From NCBI GenBank assembly GCA_023386865.1, contig JAEWIV010000381.1, positions 1 through 10,546 of the forward strand: a DNA stretch of 10,546 nucleotides, given 5' to 3'. Shown here piece after piece: positions 1-6,226 of this stretch (positions within the stretch are counted from its first letter, which is position 1; every line of letters starts with the position of its first letter). The position numbers and the translations under genes are program-made. The DNA comes from Pseudomonadota bacterium. Its GTDB lineage: Bacteria; Pseudomonadota; Alphaproteobacteria; Reyranellales; Reyranellaceae. A model generated the notes under the pieces. The model saw nothing but the letters and a program-made list of their open reading frames with translations, was not told the origin of the DNA and made no database searches.

Positions 1-928
1 GGTGCAGATCGAGATGCTTCTCGGCCTCGGCCTGCTCCAGGCGCTGGCGCTCGCGCGCCGCCTCCATGCTGACGTCGATGATCGGGTGGGCCAGGAACAG
101 CACCTTTATGTCGTCGGGGTTGCGGCCGTACTCGGCGGCCTGCTGGCGCACGCGGTCGCGATAGGCCTTCAAGCTGTCGATGCTGCCCCCGCCCTCGGTG
201 ATGATGGTGTCGGCCCAGCGCGAGGCGAAGCGCTGGCCGCGCGGCGAGCCGCCGGCCTGGCAGATCGGCACGCGGCCCTGCGGCGAGCGCGGCGCGTTGA
301 GCGGCCCGCGGTAGCGGAAATACTTTCCCTCGTGGTTGATGGGATGGACCTTGGATCCGTCGGCGAACATCGGCTTCTCGCGGTCGAGCACGACGGCATC
401 GGGCTCCCAGGCCTCCCACAGACGGGTGACGACGTCGGCGAACTCGTCGGCCACGTCATAGCGCTCGTCGTGCGGCCGGTGCCTGTCGTGACCGTAATTC
501 TGCGCCGCGCCGTCGTTGCTGCCGGTGACGCAGTTCCAGCCGATGCGCCCTTCGGTGACATGGTCGAGCGAATTGACCAGGCGCGCCAGGAGGTACGGCG
601 GGTATTCCGACACCGAGAGCGTCGGCACGAGCCCGAGATGCGTGGTCGCCTGCGCGAGGTAGGGCACCAGCACCGCCGGATCGAGCTTGGGCGCGCTCGC
701 GGCATATTGCAGGTAGGTGTCGTGGCTGCCCTTGTAGGTGTAGGGCACGTTCGAGGAATCCTCGATGATGATGTAGTCGAAGCAGGCGCGTTCCATGCCG
801 CGCGCCAGGTCGACGAACAGGTCGGGCATCATCCAGCGCTGGATGTCGCTGCCCGGCCAGTCGCCGCGCCAGCTCTTGGGGCCGTAGCCCTGGCTCAGGA
901 ACCAGGCGAGATGGAACGGCTTTTTCAT
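1..928 (-). CDS. NtaA/SnaA/DszA-family FMN-dependent monooxygenase (LLM class), 3' end outside window
   Basis: The reverse strand from the ATG at 928 stays open to the window edge and gives 309 residues; the family is usually 430-450, so roughly the last third is missing. It reads as a flavin-dependent monooxygenase of the nitrilotriacetate/dibenzothiophene-sulfone type, a cytoplasmic enzyme that uses reduced FMN from a partner reductase and O2. Recognisable family blocks are WNCVTGSNDGAAQNYG (131-146), the HDERYDVADEF segment (153-163) followed by LWEAWEPDA (170-178), HEGKYFRYRGPL (199-210) and SPQGRVPICQAGGSPRG (215-231), which fits the flavin-phosphate region. The start overlaps the stop of the upstream DUF1194 gene by ATGA, with GGAGG four bases before it (933-937), so the two are probably translationally coupled. 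No reductase gene is visible. The substrate cannot be told; members act on aminopolycarboxylates, sulfones, pyrimidines and other compounds. The family call is secure. Confidence 0.92.
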   Translation of the reverse strand, partial: MKKPFHLAWFLSQGYGPKSWRGDWPGSDIQRWMMPDLFVDLARGMERACFDYIIIEDSSNVPYTYKGSHDTYLQYAASAPKLDPAVLVPYLAQATTHLGLVPTLSVSEYPPYLLARLVNSLDHVTEGRIGWNCVTGSNDGAAQNYGHDRHRPHDERYDVADEFADVVTRLWEAWEPDAVVLDREKPMFADGSKVHPINHEGKYFRYRGPLNAPRSPQGRVPICQAGGSPRGQRFASRWADTIITEGGGSIDSLKAYRDRVRQQAAEYGRNPDDIKVLFLAHPIIDVSMEAARERQRLEQAEAEKHLDLH

Positions 929-1677
929 TCGGCCTCCGCGGCGGCCAGCTGAGGCTGGGGCAAGCCGGCGATCTCGGCGATCAGCTTCTTGGTCAGCGCC
1001 CGCCCGAACGCCGCATGGCTTTCGGCAACGACGGTGAACGCGCCGAAGCCGCCGATCACGTTGTCTTGAAAATACTTTTCCAGGCCACCCGGCGGATTGG
1101 TGTGCTCGGGACGGAACGATTCGGCGAGCGGTGTCAGGATGACCAGGCCGTTGATCGTGATGCCCTTGGCCGTCGCCTCGTCGCGGGCGTCGTTGACCGG
1201 GCGACCTGAATTGTTCGTGCCATCGCCGGAGACGTCGATGACCCGCCGCTCCGCCTTGAACGGCGCGCGCTCGAGCTGGACGACGGCGAAGTCGATGGCG
1301 TGGCTGATCGAGGTGCTGCCGACGAACGACCGCGGAAGCTCGACCAGCTTGCCGCCGAAGCTGCGCGCCGATTCGCCGTCGCTGATGACGGTCCAGTCGA
1401 CCACGACGCTCTGCTGGCCCGCCGTCGCCCATTCGACGAAGCAGATCGCGATGCGCCGGTTCGGCCCGGAGGCGATGGCCCGTACCACCTCCGGATGGGT
1501 GATCGCCGCGGCGACCCCTTCACGCTGAAGCTTGAACTTGGGCTCGGTCACGCTGCGCGAGACGTCCGCCGCCAGCACCAGCAGCAGGTCGACGGGTTCG
1601 GCCGCCCGCACCGACGGCGGGAAATGCACGAGCACGAGGCTCAGCAACGCAACTACCACTCTCGTCATACGGGTCAT
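925..1677 (-). CDS. Secreted DUF1194 (von Willebrand factor A-like) protein
   Basis: This 250-residue protein matches the DUF1194 family, whose biochemical role is unknown. It starts with a Sec-type signal peptide (hydrophobic stretch about 7-20, probable cleavage after VRA at residue 25), so it should be periplasmic. A metal-ion-dependent adhesion site is complete: D-V-S-R-S at 38-42, a serine/threonine cluster G-S-T-S at 120-123, and D-V-S-G-D-G at 148-153. This predicts a metal-dependent protein- or ligand-binding domain rather than an enzyme. It lies 46 bases downstream of the PEP mutase-family gene and overlaps the monooxygenase gene by ATGA (928-925). The start at 1677 has only a weak upstream ribosome site; a second ATG three codons in (1668) is an alternative that would barely change the signal peptide. 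A secreted VWA protein between two cytoplasmic enzymes is odd and its role here is open. Confidence 0.88.
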   Translation of the reverse strand: MTRMTRVVVALLSLVLVHFPPSVRAAEPVDLLLVLAADVSRSVTEPKFKLQREGVAAAITHPEVVRAIASGPNRRIAICFVEWATAGQQSVVVDWTVISDGESARSFGGKLVELPRSFVGSTSISHAIDFAVVQLERAPFKAERRVIDVSGDGTNNSGRPVNDARDEATAKGITINGLVILTPLAESFRPEHTNPPGGLEKYFQDNVIGGFGAFTVVAESHAAFGRALTKKLIAEIAGLPQPQLAAAEAE

Positions 1678-1723
1678 GCCGGTCCATCCAGGCTGCCCGT
1701 ACAGCGTAGAGCGGTTCGGGATG

Positions 1724-2545
1724 CTAGTCAGCCGCCGCGAACATTTTGCGCAGCGGGCCCATGTCGGCGATGCGTTGCATCCAGGCGAACGAGCCCTCCT
1801 CCTTCATCGCCCGCGCCGCGTCGACAAAGGCGGCGAGAGCCAGCCGGTTGAGGGCGCCGCCGACGCTGAGGCGCTTGGCCCCGGCCGCCGCCACATCGGC
1901 CACCGTGATCCCGGGCTCGAGCCACCCGGTCACTACGTTCAGCGGCCGGTCGATGGCCTCGACCACGGCGCGGATCTCGGCCGCGGTCCTGAGGCCCGGC
2001 GCATAAAGCACCTCCGCCCCGGCCGCCGAGTAGGCCTTCAGGCGGCGGATGGTGTCGGCCATATCGTTGCGGCCGCGGATCAGGTTCTCCGCCCGCGCCG
2101 TCAGCACGAAGGGCACCGGCATGCTTTTTGCGACGGCGACGGCGGCCCGCACGCGCTCGACCGAGAGGTCGAAGTCGTAGATGGGCGTCTTGGGATCGTT
2201 CGAGTAGTCCTCGATCGAGCCGCCGGCGAGGCCCGCCTCGGCCGCCAGCCGGATGGTCTCGGCGGCGGCTGCCGGCTCGTGGGCGAAGCAGTTCTCCAGG
2301 TCCGCGTTCACCGGCAGGTCGGTCGCCTCGACGATTTCGCGGGCGTTGGCGATGACCTGCTCGCGCGTCACGCCGGCTCGCCCGAGATTGTTGGCGACGC
2401 CGAGGCTCGTGGTCGCCAGCGCCTCGTAGCCCAGCCCCGCCAGGATCTTGGCCGTTCCCGCATCCCATGGGTTGGGAATGAGGAAGCAGCCGGGCCGGTG
2501 GTGCAATGCCCGGAACGCCGCCGTCTTTTCTGCCTGGGTCCGCAT
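1724..2545 (-). CDS. Isocitrate lyase/PEP mutase superfamily protein
   Basis: The 273-residue protein has the alpha/beta-barrel pattern of the isocitrate lyase/phosphoenolpyruvate mutase superfamily: FLIPNPWDAGTAK (21-33), ATTSLG (44-49), the Mg-site region VNADLENCF (79-87), GSIEDYS (109-115) and LTARAEN (148-154). Enzymes of this group make or break C-C or P-C bonds in small 2-oxo or hydroxy acids. The loop after IEDYS lacks the KKCGH motif that carries the catalytic cysteine of isocitrate and 2-methylisocitrate lyases, so it is not a classical lyase; PEP mutase-like, phosphonopyruvate hydrolase-like or oxaloacetate decarboxylase-like activity is possible. The start at 2545 is supported by a strong AAGGAGG six bases upstream. 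It is the first gene of the leftward operon and is divergent from the LysR gene, which probably controls it. No phosphonate genes are nearby. Confidence 0.9.
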   Translation of the reverse strand: MRTQAEKTAAFRALHHRPGCFLIPNPWDAGTAKILAGLGYEALATTSLGVANNLGRAGVTREQVIANAREIVEATDLPVNADLENCFAHEPAAAAETIRLAAEAGLAGGSIEDYSNDPKTPIYDFDLSVERVRAAVAVAKSMPVPFVLTARAENLIRGRNDMADTIRRLKAYSAAGAEVLYAPGLRTAAEIRAVVEAIDRPLNVVTGWLEPGITVADVAAAGAKRLSVGGALNRLALAAFVDAARAMKEEGSFAWMQRIADMGPLRKMFAAAD

Positions 2546-2637
2546 GGGTCGCCTCCTTCGATTGCCCCGAGGATCGACGAGGGACAGCCTTCTGTCGAAT
2601 GCATAGTATTTGCCATCAGCATCAGGAAAACGGATCG
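2546..2637. promoter_or_regulatory. Divergent control region between PEP mutase-family and LysR genes
   Basis: These 92 bases separate the two divergent starts and must carry both promoters unless they extend into coding sequence. Around 2595-2615 the base composition turns AT-rich compared with the genes on either side and holds ATGCAT (2599-2604) and ATAGTAT (2603-2609, ATA-N-TAT dyad), the sort of short, AT-rich dyad that LysR regulators bind. A weak leftward -35/-10 pair (TTTTCC and TACTAT, 16 bases apart) can be drawn through it. The arrangement supports LysR control of the left operon and of its own gene; the exact operator is an inference. Confidence 0.45.
2552..2558 (-). promoter_or_regulatory. 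Ribosome binding site of the PEP mutase-family gene
   Basis: The reverse strand reads AAGGAGG six bases before the ATG at 2545. This is a near-perfect Shine-Dalgarno sequence and fixes the start of the gene. Confidence 0.85.
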
Positions 2638-3621
2638 ATGGACATTGATGGCCTGCAAACCTTCGTCGCCATCGCCGAGCTCGGCGGGTTCACCCGCGCC
2701 GGCGCGCGGCTGCACCGCTCGCAGCCGGCGATCAGCCGGCGGCTCGGCCTGCTGGAGCAGGAGCTGGGCGCGCCCCTGTTCGATCGGCTGCGCGGTCGGG
2801 CCCGACGCACCGAGGCGGGCCACGCCTTCCGCCCACATGCCGAGGCGGCGCTGGCGGCGCTGAAGGACGGCCAGGACGCCGTGCGCGACCTGCAGTCGGG
2901 CCTGTCGGGCAGCCTGTCGCTCGCCCTCGTGGGCACGCTCGCCGACACGCGCATCGTCGACACGCTGCGCCGTTTCCGCCGGCGCGCCCGCGGCGTCCGG
3001 CTCGAGCTGCGCACCGCCTCGAGTGCCGAGGTGACCGACCTGGTGCGCCGCGGCGAGGTCACGCTCGGCCTGCGCTACTTTTTCGCCGACGGCGCCGATC
3101 TCGTGACCCGCGCGGCCGGCGCCGAAGCGATGCTGGTGGTGGCGGCTGCGGACCATCCGCTGGCTGGCCGCCGCGTGCGCAACGTCAAGGCGCTGAGCGG
3201 CGAACGCTGGATCGGCTTCCCGCCGGTGCGCAACGAGCGCGATTCCTCTGGCCACCTGCTCTCCCGCCAGCTCGTGCGCGCCGGCCTCGACGACGCCGAC
3301 GTCACCCTGATCGACAGCCTGACGGCGCAGAAACGGCTCGCCCAGGCGGGCTTCGGCCTCGCCCTGGTGCCGGAAAGCAGCGTGCGCGACGAGCTGCGCC
3401 AGGGCCTGCTGGTGGCGCTGGACGTGCCGGCCCTGCGCGCGGTGAACCCGATCACCGCCATCCATCGCCGCAACGGCTATCTCAGCCCGGCGGCGAAGGC
3501 GCTTTTGGCACTGCTGACCAGCAAGCCGCTAAGACCTAGGCGGCCATCGCCGGCCGCTTCGACCGCCACGGCATCGCCGCCTCGTAGGCGTGGGCAGCGC
3601 GGAACAGCGTCGGCTCGGTGA
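2638..3621 (+). CDS. LysR-family transcriptional regulator
   Basis: From the ATG at 2638 this gives a 327-residue LysR-type regulator. The N-terminal winged helix-turn-helix is clear (about residues 5-60: LQTFVAIAELGGFTRAGARL followed by HRSQPAISRRLGLLEQELG and PLFDR). The remainder follows the periplasmic-binding-protein-like effector domain, with two subdomains from about residue 90 on. The reading frame is open further upstream to 2506, but those 44 codons read as low-quality sequence ahead of the canonical LysR N-terminus, so 2638 is preferred; AGGA (2623-2626) sits upstream at somewhat long spacing. It is divergent from the PEP mutase-family gene, its likeliest target. The last 30 or so residues are a Pro/Ser/Ala/Arg-rich tail beyond the usual end of the fold, encoded antisense to the 3' end of the amidase gene (86-base overlap), probably because an ancestral stop was lost. 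Confidence 0.93.
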   Translation: MDIDGLQTFVAIAELGGFTRAGARLHRSQPAISRRLGLLEQELGAPLFDRLRGRARRTEAGHAFRPHAEAALAALKDGQDAVRDLQSGLSGSLSLALVGTLADTRIVDTLRRFRRRARGVRLELRTASSAEVTDLVRRGEVTLGLRYFFADGADLVTRAAGAEAMLVVAAADHPLAGRRVRNVKALSGERWIGFPPVRNERDSSGHLLSRQLVRAGLDDADVTLIDSLTAQKRLAQAGFGLALVPESSVRDELRQGLLVALDVPALRAVNPITAIHRRNGYLSPAAKALLALLTSKPLRPRRPSPAASTATASPPRRRGQRGTASAR

Positions 3622-4924
3622 ACGGCTTGGCCGCCAGCTGCATGGACACCGGTAACCCGCCCTCGCCGAACCCGGTGCAGATGCTGATGGCCGGAAAGCC
3701 CGTGACGTTGCACGGCATGGTGAAGGACGGCTTCTCGATGCCCGACCACTTGGGCACGTTGTCGAGGCGCGGCGCCTCGGTGGGCGCCGAAGCCATGACG
3801 ATGACGTCGAGATCTGCCATCGCCTCGGCCATCTCCCGGCACAGCACGCGGCGGCGGCGTGTCGCCTGCACGATGTCGGGCCCGGTCAGCATCGCCGCCA
3901 GCGCCACGCGGTCGCGCAGCATCTCGCTGTAATCCGTGAAGCGCTCGCGCAGCCAGGGACCATGCACGGCGAAGGCCTCGGTGATCATGATCAGCCAGCC
4001 GACGGCGAAATAGTCGATCATGGGCGACAGGGTGATGTCGCGGACCTCGGCTCCCTCCTTGCGGAAGAAATCCACCGCCCCGTCGATGCCCGCGCGGGTG
4101 GCATCCGATGCGCGATTGTCGGTCTCGAAGAAGTGGCGGACCACGCCGATGCGCAGACCCTTGGCGCCTTTGCCGAGCTCGGCGGTGAAATCCGGCACCG
4201 GGCGGTCGGCGCTCGCCGGGTCATCGGGATCGTGCCCGGCCATGCCCTGCAACAGCAGCGCGCAGTCCTCTGCCGTCCAGGCCATCGGCCCGGCATGGTC
4301 GAGCGAGAAAGCCAGCGGCAGGATGCCGACCCGGCTGCACAGCCCATAGGTCGGCTTTATGCCGGCGATGCCGCACAGCGCCGCCGGGCCGCGGATCGAG
4401 CCGCCGGTGTCCGACCCGGTGCCGCCCATGATGAGTCCGGCCGCGACCGCCGCGCCGGTACCCGACGACGAGCCCGCCGTGAAATGCTCGCGGTTCCAGG
4501 GGTTGCGCGCCGGCGGCCACGGCAGGTCGAACGACGGTCCGCCGAAGGCGAACTCGTGCGTCGAAAGCTTGCCCAGCATCACCGTGCCCGCTTCCGCCCA
4601 CTTGGCGACGGTGCGCGCGTCGCGCGTCGGCACGTTGTCCTCCAGAAGCTTGGAATGCGCCGTCGTGCGGATGCCCGCGGTGTTGTAGATGTCCTTGTGG
4701 GCGATCGGGATGCCGTCGAGCTTGCCGCGCAACGAACCCGACATCTGCCGCGCCTCGGCGGCCTTGGCATCGGCCAGCGCCCTGTCCTGCGTCACCATCA
4801 GGAACGCGTTGAGCTGCGGATCGAGGCGCCCGATGCGGTCGAGATGCGTCGTGGCGAGCTCGACCGGCGACAGCTTCTTCGCTGCGATCAGCTTTGCGGC
4901 TTCGGCGATGGTCAGGATCGACAT
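3536..4924 (-). CDS. Amidase-signature family hydrolase
   Basis: The 462-residue protein is a full-length amidase-signature enzyme, hydrolysing a C-N amide bond in the cytoplasm. All three catalytic residues are present with family spacing: Lys77 in GIPIAHKDIY, the cis-Ser at 152 in AGSSSGTG, and the nucleophile Ser176 in SDTGGSIRGPAA. The start at 4924 is chosen because it overlaps the stop of the small upstream gene as TGATG and because MSILTIAEAAKLIAAKKLSP is a normal amidase beginning; the frame is open much further upstream but that part is antisense to the enolase-superfamily gene. The AtzG-like partner suggests it works like the AtzE/AtzG or GatA/GatC pairs, in which the small subunit supports the large one. 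Candidate substrates include carboxybiuret-type or other small amides, but none can be assigned. The 3' end overlaps the LysR gene tail on the other strand. Confidence 0.93.
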   Translation of the reverse strand: MSILTIAEAAKLIAAKKLSPVELATTHLDRIGRLDPQLNAFLMVTQDRALADAKAAEARQMSGSLRGKLDGIPIAHKDIYNTAGIRTTAHSKLLEDNVPTRDARTVAKWAEAGTVMLGKLSTHEFAFGGPSFDLPWPPARNPWNREHFTAGSSSGTGAAVAAGLIMGGTGSDTGGSIRGPAALCGIAGIKPTYGLCSRVGILPLAFSLDHAGPMAWTAEDCALLLQGMAGHDPDDPASADRPVPDFTAELGKGAKGLRIGVVRHFFETDNRASDATRAGIDGAVDFFRKEGAEVRDITLSPMIDYFAVGWLIMITEAFAVHGPWLRERFTDYSEMLRDRVALAAMLTGPDIVQATRRRRVLCREMAEAMADLDVIVMASAPTEAPRLDNVPKWSGIEKPSFTMPCNVTGFPAISICTGFGEGGLPVSMQLAAKPFTEPTLFRAAHAYEAAMPWRSKRPAMAA

Positions 4925-5112
4925 CACTTCTGCTCCACGTCGAAGGTAAGAGCAGGCTCGGCCTCGCGCGGCAGCGGCGCGTTCACGCGCTCGATCAGGC
5001 GTTGGAAGATCGCCGCGCCGGGCAGGATTCCCTTCACCTGCTCCGGCGTCAGGGCGAGCCCGGCCCGCTTCAGGATGGCATCGAGTTCGGCTTCGTCGAT
5101 CGAGGGTGGCAA
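4924..5112 (-). CDS. AtzG-like (DUF4089) small subunit of amidase, TTG start
   Basis: This small gene encodes about 62 residues resembling AtzG-like/DUF4089 proteins: a helix with IDEAELDAILKRAGLALTPEQ, a second helix through GILPGAAIFQRLIERV, then the typical ending PLPREAEPALTF. In known cases (AtzG of s-triazine catabolism, and by analogy GatC) such a protein binds and stabilises an amidase; here the amidase follows at once with a one-base TGATG overlap. The TTG at 5112 is preferred because AAAGGA lies seven bases upstream and the length then fits the family. In-frame ATGs at 5154 and 5160 would add a basic, unconserved leader and would overlap the divergent enolase-superfamily gene. Existence of the gene is well supported; the exact start is less sure. 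Confidence 0.8.
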   Translation of the reverse strand: MPPSIDEAELDAILKRAGLALTPEQVKGILPGAAIFQRLIERVNAPLPREAEPALTFDVEQK

Positions 5113-5152
5113 AGGGCATTCCTTTCGTCTTCCGGAGGGCGCACGATAGCGC
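5113..5152. promoter_or_regulatory. Very short divergent interval, AtzG-like versus enolase-superfamily gene
   Basis: Only 40 bases lie between the two preferred starts, too few for two separate promoters, so at least one promoter must reach into the opposite gene. It contains the leftward AAAGGA site and a rightward GGAGGG (5134-5139) placed 13 bases before the ATG at 5153, which is longer than usual. An eight-base palindrome ATGATCAT (5153-5160) begins the rightward gene and puts ATG codons on both strands. Confidence 0.4.
5120..5125 (-). promoter_or_regulatory. Ribosome binding site deciding a TTG start
   Basis: The reverse strand reads AAAGGA here, seven bases before the TTG at 5112. The ATG between them (5119-5117) is out of frame with the AtzG-like protein, so TTG is the best-placed in-frame initiator. 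Confidence 0.6.
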
Positions 5153-6226
5153 ATGATCATCGATCGCATAGAGCCTATCGCCCTGCGGATTCCCAAGTCG
5201 ATGGGCGGCACCGAGGCGCTGCATCTCGTGCTCTGCAAGGTGACCGCAAGCTCGGGCCTCGTCGGCTACGGCGAATGCCTGTGCCTGCGGCCGGCCATGC
5301 AGCGGAGCCTCTTGGCGGCGATCGGCGATGTCATTGGGCCGCTGTTCCTCGGCAAGCCGGTGGAGCAACGCGAGCGCCTGAACGTCGAAGCCCGCGTTCG
5401 CTTCGCCTCGTTCGGCCGCTCAGGCACCAACCTCAACGCCCTGGCCGCGATCGACATGGCGCTGTGGGATATCGCCGGCAAGGCTGCCGGCCGTTCGCTC
5501 TCCGACCTGCTGGGCGGCGCCGAGCGGACACGCGTGCCGGTGATGGCGAGCCTCGACCGCTACAACGACAAGGCAAAGGTCACGGCACGCATTGCCGAGG
5601 CGCTGACCGCAAAAGTCGCCGCGATAAAGGTCCACGAGTTCGATCTCGACGTCATCGAGGCGGCAAGGAAGGTCGTCGGGCCGGACCTGCCCTTCGTCGC
5701 CGATTGCAACAACGCCCACGCCCTCGCTGATGTCCAGAAGAACCTGGCGCGCTGGCAGGCGCTCGACCTGCTGTGGCTGGAAGATCCGGTATGGCCGCCG
5801 GAAGCGCTGCTCGCCAAGCCGGCGCTGCCGCGCATCACGGTCGGACTGGGCGCCGATCTCGGCTCGGCCGAGCAGCTCGCGGTCTATGCCAAGGCGCCGG
5901 TCGGCGTGCTGCAGCCAGACATCTGCATGATCGGCGGCGTCTCGGAGAATCGGCGGGCCGTCGAGTTGCTCGGCCCGCGCGATGTGTCGATCGCGCCGCA
6001 TACGCCGTTCATCGGGCCGGCCGGGCTCGCCACCCTGCATTTCCTGGCGACGATGAAGCAGCCCGCCTACTACGCCGTCATCGAGGCCCAGCCGCACATG
6101 GACATGTACGGCGACAGCGGGCTGACGCGCTGGCAGCCCCAGCTTGCCGTCCCCACCGGTCCTGGCCTCGGCTTCGATCCGGATCCAGCCTTCCTGGAAC
6201 GGTATCGACTGCAGGCTACGGCTTGA
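5153..6226 (+). CDS. Mandelate racemase/muconate lactonizing enzyme-like protein (enolase superfamily)
   Basis: The 357-residue length and motifs fit the mandelate racemase branch of the enolase superfamily, which abstracts the alpha-proton of a carboxylate in dehydration, epimerisation or cycloisomerisation. The N-terminal capping domain covers about 1-125 and the barrel the rest. Seen in the barrel: Lys159 in AAIKVHEF (where KxK is usual, here K-V-H), the first metal ligand Asp183 in VADCNNAH, the second Glu210 in WLEDPV, then QPDICMIGG with Asp256 and APHTPF with His283, matching the Asp-His dyad of mandelate racemase. The third metal ligand is normally Glu in a G-E-N context; here the strand reads GLGADLG (231-237), so an Ala (234) and neighbouring Asp235 take that place. 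It is divergent from the amidase pair and converges on the dehydrogenase gene with an 11-base overlap. The fold is certain; activity and substrate are not. Confidence 0.9.
   Translation: MIIDRIEPIALRIPKSMGGTEALHLVLCKVTASSGLVGYGECLCLRPAMQRSLLAAIGDVIGPLFLGKPVEQRERLNVEARVRFASFGRSGTNLNALAAIDMALWDIAGKAAGRSLSDLLGGAERTRVPVMASLDRYNDKAKVTARIAEALTAKVAAIKVHEFDLDVIEAARKVVGPDLPFVADCNNAHALADVQKNLARWQALDLLWLEDPVWPPEALLAKPALPRITVGLGADLGSAEQLAVYAKAPVGVLQPDICMIGGVSENRRAVELLGPRDVSIAPHTPFIGPAGLATLHFLATMKQPAYYAVIEAQPHMDMYGDSGLTRWQPQLAVPTGPGLGFDPDPAFLERYRLQATA

Noticed and set aside
2..952. Long rightward open frame, 316 codons
   Set aside because: It is antisense to the monooxygenase gene, whose reverse-strand translation has clear family motifs; the rightward product is Arg/Ala/Gly-rich with none. 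Long antisense frames are normal at this GC content.
1678..1723. Possible promoter or terminator in the gap before the DUF1194 gene
   Set aside because: The 46-base gap holds no convincing stem-loop or -35/-10 pair, so read-through from the PEP mutase-family gene is the simpler reading.
2506..2637. Upstream extension of the LysR frame (44 codons)
   Set aside because: LysR proteins begin a few residues before the helix-turn-helix, as from 2638; the extension covers the divergent control region and the start of the opposite gene.
2368..3465. Leftward open frame of 365 codons
   Set aside because: It lies antisense to the LysR gene and enters the PEP mutase-family gene out of phase; no motif is seen.
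3962..5149. Rightward open frame of 395 codons
   Set aside because: It is antisense to the amidase and AtzG-like genes and its product has no domain signature.
4925..5368. Upstream extension of the amidase frame (to 5368)
   Set aside because: The added residues are antisense to the enolase-superfamily gene and cover the AtzG-like gene in another phase; the coupled ATG at 4924 gives a normal amidase N-terminus.
6216..6226. Possible terminator between the converging enolase-superfamily and dehydrogenase genes
   Set aside because: The two genes overlap by 11 bases and no stem-loop with a T-tract is visible on either strand nearby.
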